The position numbers and the translations under genes were made by a program. The notes beneath the pieces were generated by a model. That model had not been told where the DNA came from. It did not search any database and saw nothing but the letters and a program-made list of their open reading frames with translations. A stretch of 54,151 nt of DNA from Maridesulfovibrio bastinii DSM 16055 (GTDB lineage Bacteria > Desulfobacterota > Desulfovibrionia > Desulfovibrionales > Desulfovibrionaceae): positions 1-54,151 of the forward strand of contig NZ_AUCX01000024.1 in assembly GCF_000429985.1 (NCBI RefSeq), written 5' to 3'. Positions 46,146 through 54,151 of the stretch are shown here, piece after piece; within the stretch, counting starts at the first letter, position 1; the number at the start of each line of letters is the position of its first letter.

Positions 46146-46624
46146 TCTGGATTTGTATTTATATCTACCTAGTTGATATCCTTTTAATATCTGTTCTATA
46201 AAACTATAATAGTTGATCAAATTGATAACAGCTAAAGCAAAATGTATATTCGTTATAGTCTATTACCCTCTGAAAATTTAAATATATTTTCTTAATATTT
46301 GTTTTTTGATCTAACCAGTATAGAAATAGGAAACATTAGTCCTTTTTTACACTATGCTTCTCTGATTTAACTAAATGGATCAGAAATAAAAAATTTAGTT
46401 AACATATAGGTAAGATACTTAAAAATAGAATATTAATATATCCGTATATTACCATTTGGGCATGATGAGCATATCTATATGCTGTGCTATATTGATTTCT
46501 CAAAAATTAGTCGTTTTATATGTCTGGACTCTGCAAAATAAGTTCTATACTGTTTAATTAGCTGATTTACCTGTTTTTATTTTGTCATCAAGCTAATATC
46601 TATTTGCGTTGGAGCCACTTTTTA
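46146..46624. other. Very AT-rich intergenic region upstream of the large membrane protein
   Basis: About 480 bases, markedly AT-rich compared with neighbours, with a short palindrome AGCATAT-CT-ATATGCT near 46468-46483. No ORF or RNA recognised. It presumably holds the promoter of the following gene. Confidence 0.4.
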
Positions 46625-49600
46625 ATGAGAACTTTGTTTTTTGATGCCAATGATTACAGATTGCTGGAGTTACTTAACGATGCCCTGAACAGTGATCTGG
46701 ATAGTGGTCAGGTTGAAACTCTGCTTACTCCTTATTTACGTCCGCATGGAATCAAGGAGTTGGCGGCTTCTTCCGGATTGCGTATCGCATATGCAACTGT
46801 GCATCTGCTGGAGTCGCTTAATTCAAGGAAAGCCACAGAACGGATCAATGCTTTAACCGCATTGCGGGATGAAGTTTTCAGCAGTTCCAAGGGACAGTTG
46901 CGTCTTAATCGTGCGCGGGTAATGATTCAGATTATTAAAGAACTGATACGTTCCAAAGGAAACCCCGGACGACAGCTGGAGTTTGCCCACGATTTCAGAT
47001 CCGTTGCTTCAGGACGGCCCAGTTTTGTTAGGGATCAGCTGCGCAAATATCATCTGCTTGAGATGCCAGAGGATTGGAATCAGGTCTCTTTTGACAACCG
47101 TGTTCATGATGCAAACAGCAAAGGGCGCAAATCTGCTACCCACTTGATGATGGATGCATGGATTAAAGGCATACGAAGATTAACGGTTGTTTATTATAAT
47201 TATGTGGATCGCAAGGTTCTTGAAGAATTATTCAGCTCCGCAGCAATACTGGGTATAACTGTTCAGGTTGCAATTGAATTTAAATCAGTGTTCAGAGGAA
47301 GATTTGTAAAGCTTGACTGGACTCCGTCAAAACTGAGGGACAAAAGTGATATCGAGTCCTTTTTCAGTCATCCCGGTGTGTCGGCCCTTATGGAGGACGG
47401 AAAAAAAGCTCAGCAGAAAACAACTGATTATGTGAAGGATCTTGCCGCCCTTTTTAATTCCAAGCATAGGGCATCTATTGAACAGGAATTCGGGATTAGT
47501 CTCCCACATATCGATTTTGATGAAATGGTCCGCTCGGAAGATTGTCTGCAACCTTCGGTGCTGCATCTCGGTAAGTATATTCATCGTCTTGCCCTGCCTT
47601 TATTTATAGAAAAGGTGAAGGCGTTTAAGAAAGAGTATCCGGAAGCTTCCTACGACAGGCAGGCTGAGATAGCTATGCACGTAGAGTCCTTGAAATCTCT
47701 TGATGCTGATACAATTGTTGCCAGATATCTGCAGCCTTCTGAAAATACGGAACTTCCTGATCCTGACAAACCGGGCAACTCTGAGAATGAACCTTTGCTT
47801 TTAAGGATGACGCCAAAGGAACTCTCAGACAGAATTCATCATATATCCCATTCTTCTGATCTGACTTTGATACTTTCCGGGTTGAGTGTCGCTGATGTAA
47901 TTGAAATTATTTATGATTGTAAAGGCAAGATCAACTATTTCGAAACATTCAGTATCAAGACTTATCAAGGTTCTTCATTGCTGGACAGACTGCCTTTCAA
48001 CAGTCTTCAGAAGGCTTTGAATGAGCAGAATGCTGTTGTTTTAAAGAGAATTATACATGATTGTATCGATGGCATCCGCTCTGAAGAGGAAAAAGATCCG
48101 GCCAGAGAATTAAGATTGCTGGAAATACTGGATGATTTTGATTCATTAAGATCATTCTACAAATTTTCTCCGCTGCGAACTTCCATAGGTTCAGGTTCAA
48201 CCGGGCAGTCCAGTAGAAATATCGGTATGGGCTTCGTTGTCCTTGAAACTCTTCCACGTAAAGCTCAGAAGGAAGCGAAATCCAAGAATAAATTTATACC
48301 GGCACAGGGTAAAATTTCTTTCATAAAAGAGTTTGTCCCGCCCAGCCATGCCACAGGTTTGCGCAGATTATTGAAACCATTTTATATGGCTCCGCTGGTA
48401 CGTTCCTTATATTGCCGGGTAGATAAGCTCTGGGAAGTGAAAGATTTTGAAATAATTGATGAAGGCACTGGTAATCTGGTCCCTCTGGGGGGTATCAATT
48501 ATGAACTTGGAAATGATTTTGACCTTTTCGATGACGATAAACCTGTAAAACCAAGAAGGTCTTTCCGGTATTTAAATAGAAATCTGATTAATATTTCAAA
48601 AGTCCTTTGCGGTTTTATTCCAGCCTTTCTGACTTTTTCGCTGACCAAAGACTGGTGGGTTCTGGCATATCTTGGTGCTTTTATCTGGTTCGGCATTACC
48701 GGTGTCAGAAATATTATTCAGGCTGTTCTGGGCGGTGGAGGATTTAAAAGATCACCATTTCTGCCATGGAACGAATATGTAAGCTGGGATAGGATTGCTG
48801 ATTCTCTTTTTTATACAGGATTTTCAGTTCCTCTTCTGGACTGGCTTTGTAAGACTCTGCTCCTCAAGGATCAATTCGGGATTGATACGACAACTGCTCC
48901 TTTGATTTTATATTCCATAATGGCCCTGACTAATGGGATGTATATAACAGGGCATAATATATTCAGAGGTCTTCCATCCAGTGCTGCGGCAGCAAACTTT
49001 TTCAGAAGTGTACTTTCCATACCTATTGCTCTGGTTTTCAACTGGATTATTGGGCTAGTTCTTATTTCAGCCGGGCATGCTGATGTGGATGTCACTCTGC
49101 AATTGTGGGCGGCTGTTATTTCAAAACTTGCTTCGGATTGTGTTGCCGGAATTATTGAAGGTATTGCTGATCGTAATCAGAATATCAAATTGCGCCGTTG
49201 GGATTATTCCGAGAAATTACACCAGATTTTTGATACTTTTTCAGCTCTGGAAGTTTCAAATCCCCAGTTGAATATGCTGGATATTTTTGAACAGCCGGAG
49301 AAGATAGTTGATGTTGCCGGTCCTGATTGCGTTGTCCCGGCTACAACCATTGTAGCTAATGCTCTTGATCTAATGTATTTCAGATACTACCAGCCAAGGG
49401 CTTCGGATTTCCTGCAGATTACAATCTGCTCAATGAGTGAGGATGAAAGGCGGATTTTCTTTGCCTATCAGATGGTTTTATCACAGGAAAAAACAGTGGC
49501 CAGAATGTTTGTAGATGGACTTGTCGGGAAGAATTTTTCCAAAGCTCTTTCTTTCTACCTTCTTAAGCATCGCGACTATCTGAATGAAATAAAAAAACGT

Positions 49601-49642
49601 ATGAGATTTTGCCTTATGGATGACCGGCAGAAAATAAATTGA
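46625..49642 (+). CDS. Large uncharacterised protein with C-terminal multi-pass membrane domain
   Basis: A 1005-residue protein starting at ATG 46625, with GGAG ten bases upstream (that site lies inside the gene if TTG 46604 is used). Residues 1-~640 are soluble and helix-rich. Around 155-230, VHDANSKGRKSATHLMMDAWIKGIRRLTVVYYN followed by a Rossmann-like strand loosely recalls the start of a PHP or amidohydrolase domain, but without the metal-binding histidine cluster. Residues ~655-850 contain five or six membrane helices (ISKVLCGFIPAFLTF, WVLAYLGAFIWFGITGV, APLILYSIMALTNGMYI, IPIALVFNWIIGLVLIS). A ~150-residue soluble tail follows. I recognise no family. It is alone between an AT-rich region and a terminator. 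Confidence 0.85.
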   Translation: MRTLFFDANDYRLLELLNDALNSDLDSGQVETLLTPYLRPHGIKELAASSGLRIAYATVHLLESLNSRKATERINALTALRDEVFSSSKGQLRLNRARVMIQIIKELIRSKGNPGRQLEFAHDFRSVASGRPSFVRDQLRKYHLLEMPEDWNQVSFDNRVHDANSKGRKSATHLMMDAWIKGIRRLTVVYYNYVDRKVLEELFSSAAILGITVQVAIEFKSVFRGRFVKLDWTPSKLRDKSDIESFFSHPGVSALMEDGKKAQQKTTDYVKDLAALFNSKHRASIEQEFGISLPHIDFDEMVRSEDCLQPSVLHLGKYIHRLALPLFIEKVKAFKKEYPEASYDRQAEIAMHVESLKSLDADTIVARYLQPSENTELPDPDKPGNSENEPLLLRMTPKELSDRIHHISHSSDLTLILSGLSVADVIEIIYDCKGKINYFETFSIKTYQGSSLLDRLPFNSLQKALNEQNAVVLKRIIHDCIDGIRSEEEKDPARELRLLEILDDFDSLRSFYKFSPLRTSIGSGSTGQSSRNIGMGFVVLETLPRKAQKEAKSKNKFIPAQGKISFIKEFVPPSHATGLRRLLKPFYMAPLVRSLYCRVDKLWEVKDFEIIDEGTGNLVPLGGINYELGNDFDLFDDDKPVKPRRSFRYLNRNLINISKVLCGFIPAFLTFSLTKDWWVLAYLGAFIWFGITGVRNIIQAVLGGGGFKRSPFLPWNEYVSWDRIADSLFYTGFSVPLLDWLCKTLLLKDQFGIDTTTAPLILYSIMALTNGMYITGHNIFRGLPSSAAAANFFRSVLSIPIALVFNWIIGLVLISAGHADVDVTLQLWAAVISKLASDCVAGIIEGIADRNQNIKLRRWDYSEKLHQIFDTFSALEVSNPQLNMLDIFEQPEKIVDVAGPDCVVPATTIVANALDLMYFRYYQPRASDFLQITICSMSEDERRIFFAYQMVLSQEKTVARMFVDGLVGKNFSKALSFYLLKHRDYLNEIKKRMRFCLMDDRQKIN

Positions 49643-49698
49643 GTCCTATTTTAAATTGGACCTAACCGTTTTTATGCAACTATTTATGCTTTAGCAGT

Positions 49699-49739
49699 AA
49701 TAAAAAACTCCCGCTTTTTTAAACAGGAGTTTTTTATTA
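49699..49739 (+). terminator. Intrinsic terminator, likely bidirectional
   Basis: AATAAAAAACTCC pairs with GGAGTTTTTTATT across 49699-49738. It ends the large membrane protein gene and faces the convergent TSCPD gene. Confidence 0.85.
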
Positions 49740-49758
49740 TCTATTTTGGGGTCTGTTG

Positions 49759-50058
49759 TTATTTTTGTGCGTAAGGGCTGATTGCCTGTGCAAGCTGGTC
49801 CGGACAGGATGTCTCTTTATTGCCGCAACGAATTCCAGACAATTTTTCAACAATCTCTTCAACCGGCATTCCTTCAACCAGTTTACCTATTCCTTTCAGG
49901 TTACCGTCACATCCTCCGGTAAAAGAAACGTCGTGGAGTTTTCCACTTTCAACTCTGAATCTGATAAGTTTTGAACAGACTCCCTGTGGAACAAAAATAT
50001 CGGAGTCGTCAGCATCTGGGCGTGATGATTGATCTAGTTTTATTTCGTTAAGATTCAT
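49759..50058 (-). CDS. TSCPD domain protein (four-Cys family)
   Basis: A 99-residue protein starting at ATG 50058 (MNLNEIKL; GAGAG upstream). It has the TSCPD pattern: FVPQGVCSKLIRFRV, FTGGCDGNLKGIGKLVEGM, GIRCGNKETSCPDQLAQAI, giving four conserved Cys. This matches the TIGR03905-type stand-alone proteins. The domain also occurs at the C-terminus of some vitamin-B12-dependent ribonucleotide reductases. Function unknown; Cys may bind metal. Confidence 0.85.
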   Translation of the reverse strand: MNLNEIKLDQSSRPDADDSDIFVPQGVCSKLIRFRVESGKLHDVSFTGGCDGNLKGIGKLVEGMPVEEIVEKLSGIRCGNKETSCPDQLAQAISPYAQK

Positions 50059-50211
50059 TATTATTTTTCTCTCAGTAGTTAATATTGAATTCAGCCGGTC
50101 CGGGCTGAAAGATTTAATGGCCGGAAGCATAAAATATAGGCATGGATTCCACACTGTCAATATGGAGAGCTTGAACTTCAATTTTAGGGATTTTTTCTGA
50201 GGCACGAAAAC

Positions 50212-50239
50212 GGGCCTCCTGTTTGGGTGCAGGAGGCCC
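50212..50239 (-). terminator. Terminator of the downstream-facing hypothetical gene
   Basis: GGGCCTCCTG (50212-50221) pairs with CAGGAGGCCC (50230-50239). On the minus strand it is followed by GTTTTC. It lies 11 bases after the stop of the 50251-50676 gene. Confidence 0.75.
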
Positions 50240-50250
50240 TATTTAAGAGC

Positions 50251-50676
50251 TTAAAGAACATCATGAAAACGGACAGAAGAGGCATTCGCCGTAAGTAAGC
50301 GATTCATCCATTTATCTCGGTGTTCAGGGGTCTGAAGATGTTCTTTACCTGCTCTCAAAATGTAATATATTTCAACATCGACATTGCTTAAATTCCCGAT
50401 TTCAGGACATCCGGCAGATTTAAATCTGACTATTTTCTGACTGGGATAATCAGAGCAATGCACTGAATTTTGTAGAAGATCAGAGTAGATGATCAACTTT
50501 CTTGATGGAATATTTGATGAGAATTTATGCCATGAAAGTATATTGTTTATAGTTTCAATTATCGGAGAACTCGGGCTTTTAATACGGCCCAGAGTACTGT
50601 TGCTGGAAGTCTGCATAAGCGGGTCCAGAAATTCTTTGCGAAAGATTTCTCTTTTGTTTGCTGTCAGAATAGACAT
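50251..50676 (-). CDS. Hypothetical protein resembling the C-terminal part of a vWA-like family
   Basis: A 141-residue protein with AGGAG seven bases before the ATG. The segment IIETINNILSWHKFSSNIPSRKLIIYSDLLQNSVHCSDYP resembles the second half of a von Willebrand A-like fold seen in larger bacterial proteins (a SDxLQNS turn after a hydrophobic strand). The usual N-terminal half, with a DxS-type metal site and membrane anchor, is absent. It may be a 5'-shortened gene that has kept or gained a ribosome-binding site. Function unknown. Confidence 0.65.
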   Translation of the reverse strand: MSILTANKREIFRKEFLDPLMQTSSNSTLGRIKSPSSPIIETINNILSWHKFSSNIPSRKLIIYSDLLQNSVHCSDYPSQKIVRFKSAGCPEIGNLSNVDVEIYYILRAGKEHLQTPEHRDKWMNRLLTANASSVRFHDVL

Positions 50677-51245
50677 CCAGCCTCTCCTGTTTTTTTATCC
50701 TATAATTTATAAAAAATGTTTTCAACTATAAATAACAATAAATCTATTCTATTTGAAATGATTAAAAGATTTTATGACAGCAGTTATTAGTTTTAGGACT
50801 TTGAAGGTCTAGCTTCTAAAAAAATATTTTTATAGAATAATCTATTAAAATTGGTTTTTATTCGGTATTTTTGGGGGCGTCGATGGTTATATGCGGTAGA
50901 ATATTGAAAACGCTCCCAGCCTTATTTAAGGATGGGAGCGTTTTCAATCCGGACATTTGGGACAGGTTTGGCGTATTGCCGCCAGATTTGATAGTTGCTT
51001 ATTGGGTCATATAGTCATCCGGTAGTGGTGTTTTCTTTTAGCATTCATCCGCTGCACATCATTACACGGCGGTTACAATATGATTACTAAACTGAGATAT
51101 TCTGCATTTTGTTCTCCACAAAAAGGAAGCTTGCCAAATTTTTGATTTTACTTGAAAGGTATAAAAGGTGTAATGTTTAATCATAAGTGAAATTTGAAAC
51201 TCCATAATCAGGGTAAAAAAGCCCTTACAGGTAGTATGTGCAATT
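50677..51245. other. Intergenic region with an isolated strong hairpin
   Basis: A 570-base gap without ORFs. GAAAACGCTCCCA (50906-50918) pairs perfectly with TGGGAGCGTTTTC (50933-50945). This terminator-like hairpin is more than 200 bases from any gene, so it may end an unannotated small RNA. Nothing else is recognised. Confidence 0.55.
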
Positions 51246-52664
51246 ATGAAGTTATTAATCTGCGGAGCTGGGAGTATCGCCCGGGAACTGTTGAAGCAGC
51301 TTGGTGATGACTGGGAAGTTACTTTGGTGGACAAATCTTCTGAGGAGCTTGAAAAAACGGCATCCATATTTCCGGATATCGTAAATACTCATGTCGAAGA
51401 CGCATCCAGTGCAGCCGTTATGGAAAAGCTTGATGCCGGTAACTATGATTATGTTCTGGCTCTTACCGCTGACGATAAAGTTAACTCGGTTATTGCTGAA
51501 CTCGCCGGAAAGTACGGAGTCAATCACATCTCAGCTTTTATAAAAGATGCTGAAATTGCTGCGGCTCTCAGACATGAAGGCACTCATGTCATTAGAATGA
51601 GCAGTCTGGCTGCCGGGCAGCTTTATCATTATCTGCAGGACCCCAGAATGAGAGTTACACCTCTTGGTCTCGGGCCTGCCAATGTAATGGAAGTAAAAGT
51701 CTCAGATCATCCTTCCGTTTCGGGCAAGAGGGCAGGATTTTTAAGACGCAGGGGAGCGCGCCTTGCAGCGATATTTCGTGGAGAGAAACTCATTTTTCCA
51801 AAAACAGATACGGTGATCAGTGATGAAGACCGACTGGTAATAATTGGTGATACTTCAATTTTTCAGACTGTATGCGGAATACTTGAATGTGGACTTCCCC
51901 GTTTTCCTCTTGCATACGGTTCAGGTATTCTTGTTGCCCTGCGTGATTCAGAAAAACGGGAGGGCGTTGCCCCGGAAGCGACAGAGGCTTTATATCTGGC
52001 CCAGAATATTCATATCAAGCATGTAACTCTCTTAAACGCTGAACCTGAAGACAGATATGTGGAGCATATAGCCACATGGCCTGATAATTTGAATGTGGCC
52101 ATGGAATCTGCTGAAGGGACAATTCCTGAGATAATAAGATCTGAATGCCGGCGTGGAAGTTATGGAATGGTGGTTACAAAAGTTTTTGAGAAAAAACTTT
52201 TGAAAAGCTTCGGCAGACCAGATTATGTCAGGCTTTCCAATGAAATTGATCGTCCTCTGCTTATTTCAAGGGGAACAGTTCCCTATGAAAAATTTCTGGT
52301 TCCTTTCAATGGTTCGGCTATGGCTGAGCTTGCTGTAGAAACGGCAGTTGATATCAGTAAACAAATGGGAGGTGAGATTACTATCGCCATCGTTGAACAA
52401 CCTGATTTTATAACCGGTGATGGTACCAGCGAGTGGAAGGACAGGGTGCTGGCAAGAGTCAATGAACTCAGCCATGTTCATAAAGTAAGGTTTGATGTTG
52501 TCATCGGCAAAGGGAATCCTGTCAAAGAGATTGCCGCAATGAGTTCTGATTTCGGGCTTATGATTGTCGGCAGTAATAACCGCGACCGGGGACTTCTTTC
52601 TCCAAATGTCGGTGAAAATATTGCTGCATCGGCTGAATGTTCAGTCCTGCTGATGGCGTTTTAG
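51246..52664 (+). CDS. RCK (TrkA-N/TrkA-C) protein with C-terminal universal stress domain
   Basis: A 472-residue cytoplasmic protein. An RCK_N Rossmann domain (LLICGAGSIARELL, TLVDKSSEEL) is followed by an RCK_C/TrkA-C domain (near 130-215: VTPLGLGPANVMEVKVSDHPSVSGKRAGFL). Two USP-like parts follow: a degraded one (~225-340) and a clear one at the C-terminus (FLVPFNGSAMAELAVETAVDI, then GKGNPVKEIAAMSSDFGLMIVGSNNRDRG). RCK proteins gate K+ or Na+ channels and antiporters in response to NAD(H) or nucleotides. The antiporter gene follows after 2 bases. Confidence 0.9.
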   Translation: MKLLICGAGSIARELLKQLGDDWEVTLVDKSSEELEKTASIFPDIVNTHVEDASSAAVMEKLDAGNYDYVLALTADDKVNSVIAELAGKYGVNHISAFIKDAEIAAALRHEGTHVIRMSSLAAGQLYHYLQDPRMRVTPLGLGPANVMEVKVSDHPSVSGKRAGFLRRRGARLAAIFRGEKLIFPKTDTVISDEDRLVIIGDTSIFQTVCGILECGLPRFPLAYGSGILVALRDSEKREGVAPEATEALYLAQNIHIKHVTLLNAEPEDRYVEHIATWPDNLNVAMESAEGTIPEIIRSECRRGSYGMVVTKVFEKKLLKSFGRPDYVRLSNEIDRPLLISRGTVPYEKFLVPFNGSAMAELAVETAVDISKQMGGEITIAIVEQPDFITGDGTSEWKDRVLARVNELSHVHKVRFDVVIGKGNPVKEIAAMSSDFGLMIVGSNNRDRGLLSPNVGENIAASAECSVLLMAF

Positions 52665-52666
52665 AT

Positions 52667-53824
52667 ATGACAGTTAGCGCAGAAACCGGACTCTTCATCA
52701 TCGCAATGGCTGCAGCTCTGCTGCCCGGAATAAGCCGTAGGATAGGCTTGCCGTCATCTGTCGGGGAAATTCTCTTCGGAGTAGTTATCGGCCGCAGTTT
52801 TCTTGGATTGGAAATGGAGGGCGACTGGCTTCCGTTTCTGGCCCATCTGGGTTTTCTCGTCCTTATGTTTCAGGCTGGAATGGAGATTGATTTCAAGCTG
52901 CTGAAAGGTCAGGGGCGCAAAGCCATGGGCTTTCATGGCATGCTGTTCGGGTTGACTATTATTATAGCGTGGTTGTGTGCGGTCTTTCTCTCTCAAAGTG
53001 TTTTTATCGCTCTGGTGCTTTCCACAACCTCACTTGGTCTGGTCATGCCGATATTGAAAGAGTCCGGAATTCAAAGCTCCGACTTTGGACAAAGAGTTCT
53101 CATCGCAGCGACAATTGCTGATTTTATCACGCTTCTGGGAATCACTTTTTATGTACTATGGATGCAGAAAGGAGTTGGAATTGATCTGCTGATTCCTCTG
53201 CCCCTTTTTGTGGCTTTTGCTGTTCTGCTATGGTCTGCCAGATTGTGGGCGTGGTGGAATCCTGAAAAAGCAGAAAAGCTTCTGCTCACTGAAACCCTTC
53301 AGGAACAGGGTGTCAGGGTTTCACTTGCTTTGCTGTTTCTCTTTATCTGTCTTTCAGAAATAGTGCATCTTGAGCCGGTTCTCGGGGCTTTTATGGGCGG
53401 GTGCATCCTGTCATTTGTTTTGCGTAAAAAGGAAAATCTTGAATCAAAAATTTCAGTCATCGGTTTTGGCTTTCTGATTCCAATGTTTTTTATAAACGTT
53501 GGAATGGGATTTGAAATTCAGAATATTCTGACTCCGGAAAGAATATTTTTTACGATGCAACTTTTTGCAGCTTCGTTGCTGGTAAAGTTTGTTCCGTGTC
53601 TGATTTTTCCGTTATGGGGAATGAAATTATCTGAAGGGCTTAGAGCCGGGGCTCTGCTTTCTTCCCGTCTAAGCCTCATCATAGCTGCCGCTGCTGTTGG
53701 TCTTCAGGAAGGGTATATCAATATCCAGACAAAGGATTCTATTATCCTGCTAGCTCTGGTGACCTGTATCACCGGACCGGTTCTGTTTAATAAATTCAGC
53801 AAGCTTTCCAGACGTTCTGTTTAA
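52667..53824 (+). CDS. CPA2-type cation/proton antiporter (Na+/H+ exchanger family)
   Basis: A 385-residue integral membrane protein of about twelve helices, starting at ATG 52667, two bases after the RCK-USP stop. The N-terminal ALLPGISRRIGLPSSVGEILFGVVIGRS is typical of KefB/C and NhaS-type monovalent cation:proton antiporters. The membrane part alone is present, with no fused RCK domain. The preceding gene supplies it as a separate subunit. Confidence 0.92.
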   Translation: MTVSAETGLFIIAMAAALLPGISRRIGLPSSVGEILFGVVIGRSFLGLEMEGDWLPFLAHLGFLVLMFQAGMEIDFKLLKGQGRKAMGFHGMLFGLTIIIAWLCAVFLSQSVFIALVLSTTSLGLVMPILKESGIQSSDFGQRVLIAATIADFITLLGITFYVLWMQKGVGIDLLIPLPLFVAFAVLLWSARLWAWWNPEKAEKLLLTETLQEQGVRVSLALLFLFICLSEIVHLEPVLGAFMGGCILSFVLRKKENLESKISVIGFGFLIPMFFINVGMGFEIQNILTPERIFFTMQLFAASLLVKFVPCLIFPLWGMKLSEGLRAGALLSSRLSLIIAAAAVGLQEGYINIQTKDSIILLALVTCITGPVLFNKFSKLSRRSV

Positions 53825-53860
53825 TAGAAAAACCCTTGAAAGGGTTTCAGATTGATGACA

Positions 53861-53890
53861 AAGTCCTCGCCTTTTGGCGGGGACTTTTTT
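53861..53890 (+). terminator. Intrinsic terminator of the RCK-antiporter operon
   Basis: GTCCTCGCC (53863-53871) pairs with GGCGGGGAC (53877-53885) around a TTTTT loop, followed by six T. A smaller hairpin AAACCCTT/AAGGGTTT lies just before it at 53829-53846. Confidence 0.85.
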
Positions 53891-53901
53891 ATATTATTTG
53901 C

Positions 53902-54151
53902 ATGTTAAAAAATTCTGATCAAAAGCAAGTCACTGTTGAGCTAGTAACAATTGAAGAGCTGGTTCCTGAAAACCATTTACTTCGAAAAATAAATAAGTTT
54001 ATCGACTTTTCATTTATTCGAGAGAAGACCAAGCATCTTTACTGTGAGAACAATGGTCGTCCAGCAATTGATCCAGTTGTTCTTTTTAAGATGTTATTTA
54101 TTGGGTATATATTTGGAATTCGCAGTGAGAGGCGTCTTGTCAAAGAAATAC
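53902..54151 (+). mobile_element. IS1182-type transposase, 5' part (cut by window edge)
   Basis: An open frame from ATG 53902 to the window end encodes ~83 residues matching the DUF772 N-terminal domain of IS1182/IS5-like transposases: VELVTIEELVPENHLLRKINKFIDFSFI, then NNGRPAIDPVVLFKMLFIGYIFGIRSERRLVKEI. The catalytic DDE region is outside. The left terminal inverted repeat cannot be fixed without the right end. It probably lies between the antiporter stop and the ATG, so the terminator-like hairpin may belong to the element. Confidence 0.85.

Overview
The window looks like chromosomal DNA from a sulfate-reducer-type Desulfovibrionales bacterium, probably a marine Desulfovibrio or Maridesulfovibrio relative. 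This is inferred from protein flavour, moderate AT content, the large set of histidine kinase, HD-GYP and response-regulator genes, and a type I-F CRISPR array. No marker gene in the window fixes the species.

Layout. 1-351 holds the end of an rRNA operon (23S 3' end, 5S, terminator). 562-1124 is a ten-repeat type I-F CRISPR array without cas genes. Its leader lies on the high-coordinate side. 1428-10338 is a minus-strand surface-polysaccharide operon: two GT2 glycosyltransferases, then five genes that match, enzyme for enzyme, the Campylobacter jejuni pathway for O-methyl phosphoramidate capsule decoration (glutamine kinase, gamma-glutamyl-CDP-amidate hydrolase, phosphoglutamine cytidylyltransferase, methyltransferase, CDP-amidate kinase). 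An unassigned glycosyltransferase-like gene ends the operon. 10577-13343 carries a WbpB/WbpE/WbpD-like set for diacetamido-uronic acid sugars. A second set (oxidoreductase-acetyltransferase fusion plus UDP-GlcNAc 2-epimerase-like WbpI) lies at 42724-45337.

13539-41443 is mostly signalling and housekeeping: an HD-GYP protein, a periplasmic solute-binding protein with a small coupled ORF, a CLC chloride transporter with CBS domains, a CheX/HEAT-receiver pair, a DUF1786 protein, two hybrid histidine kinases (one with a 14-blade propeller sensor and a Glu in place of the receiver Asp), a REC/degenerate HD-GYP plus active HD-GYP pair, a SpoIIE phosphatase, an ornithine aminotransferase with a poly-A frame problem at its start, and several transporters and enzymes.

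41746-54151 contains tRNA-Leu(CAA) with two odd neighbouring ORFs, the second sugar set, a large uncharacterised membrane protein of about 1006 residues, two small proteins, an RCK-USP protein paired with a CPA2 cation/proton antiporter, and the start of an IS1182-type transposase cut by the window edge.

The most interesting content is the phosphoramidate pathway. It combines five activities that would build an activated phosphoramidate from glutamine, ATP and CTP, next to glycosyltransferases and amino-uronic acid sugar genes, which points to a phosphoramidate-decorated surface glycan in a sulfate reducer-like organism. Start codons were re-chosen where a Shine-Dalgarno sequence clearly favours an internal ATG, GTG or TTG.
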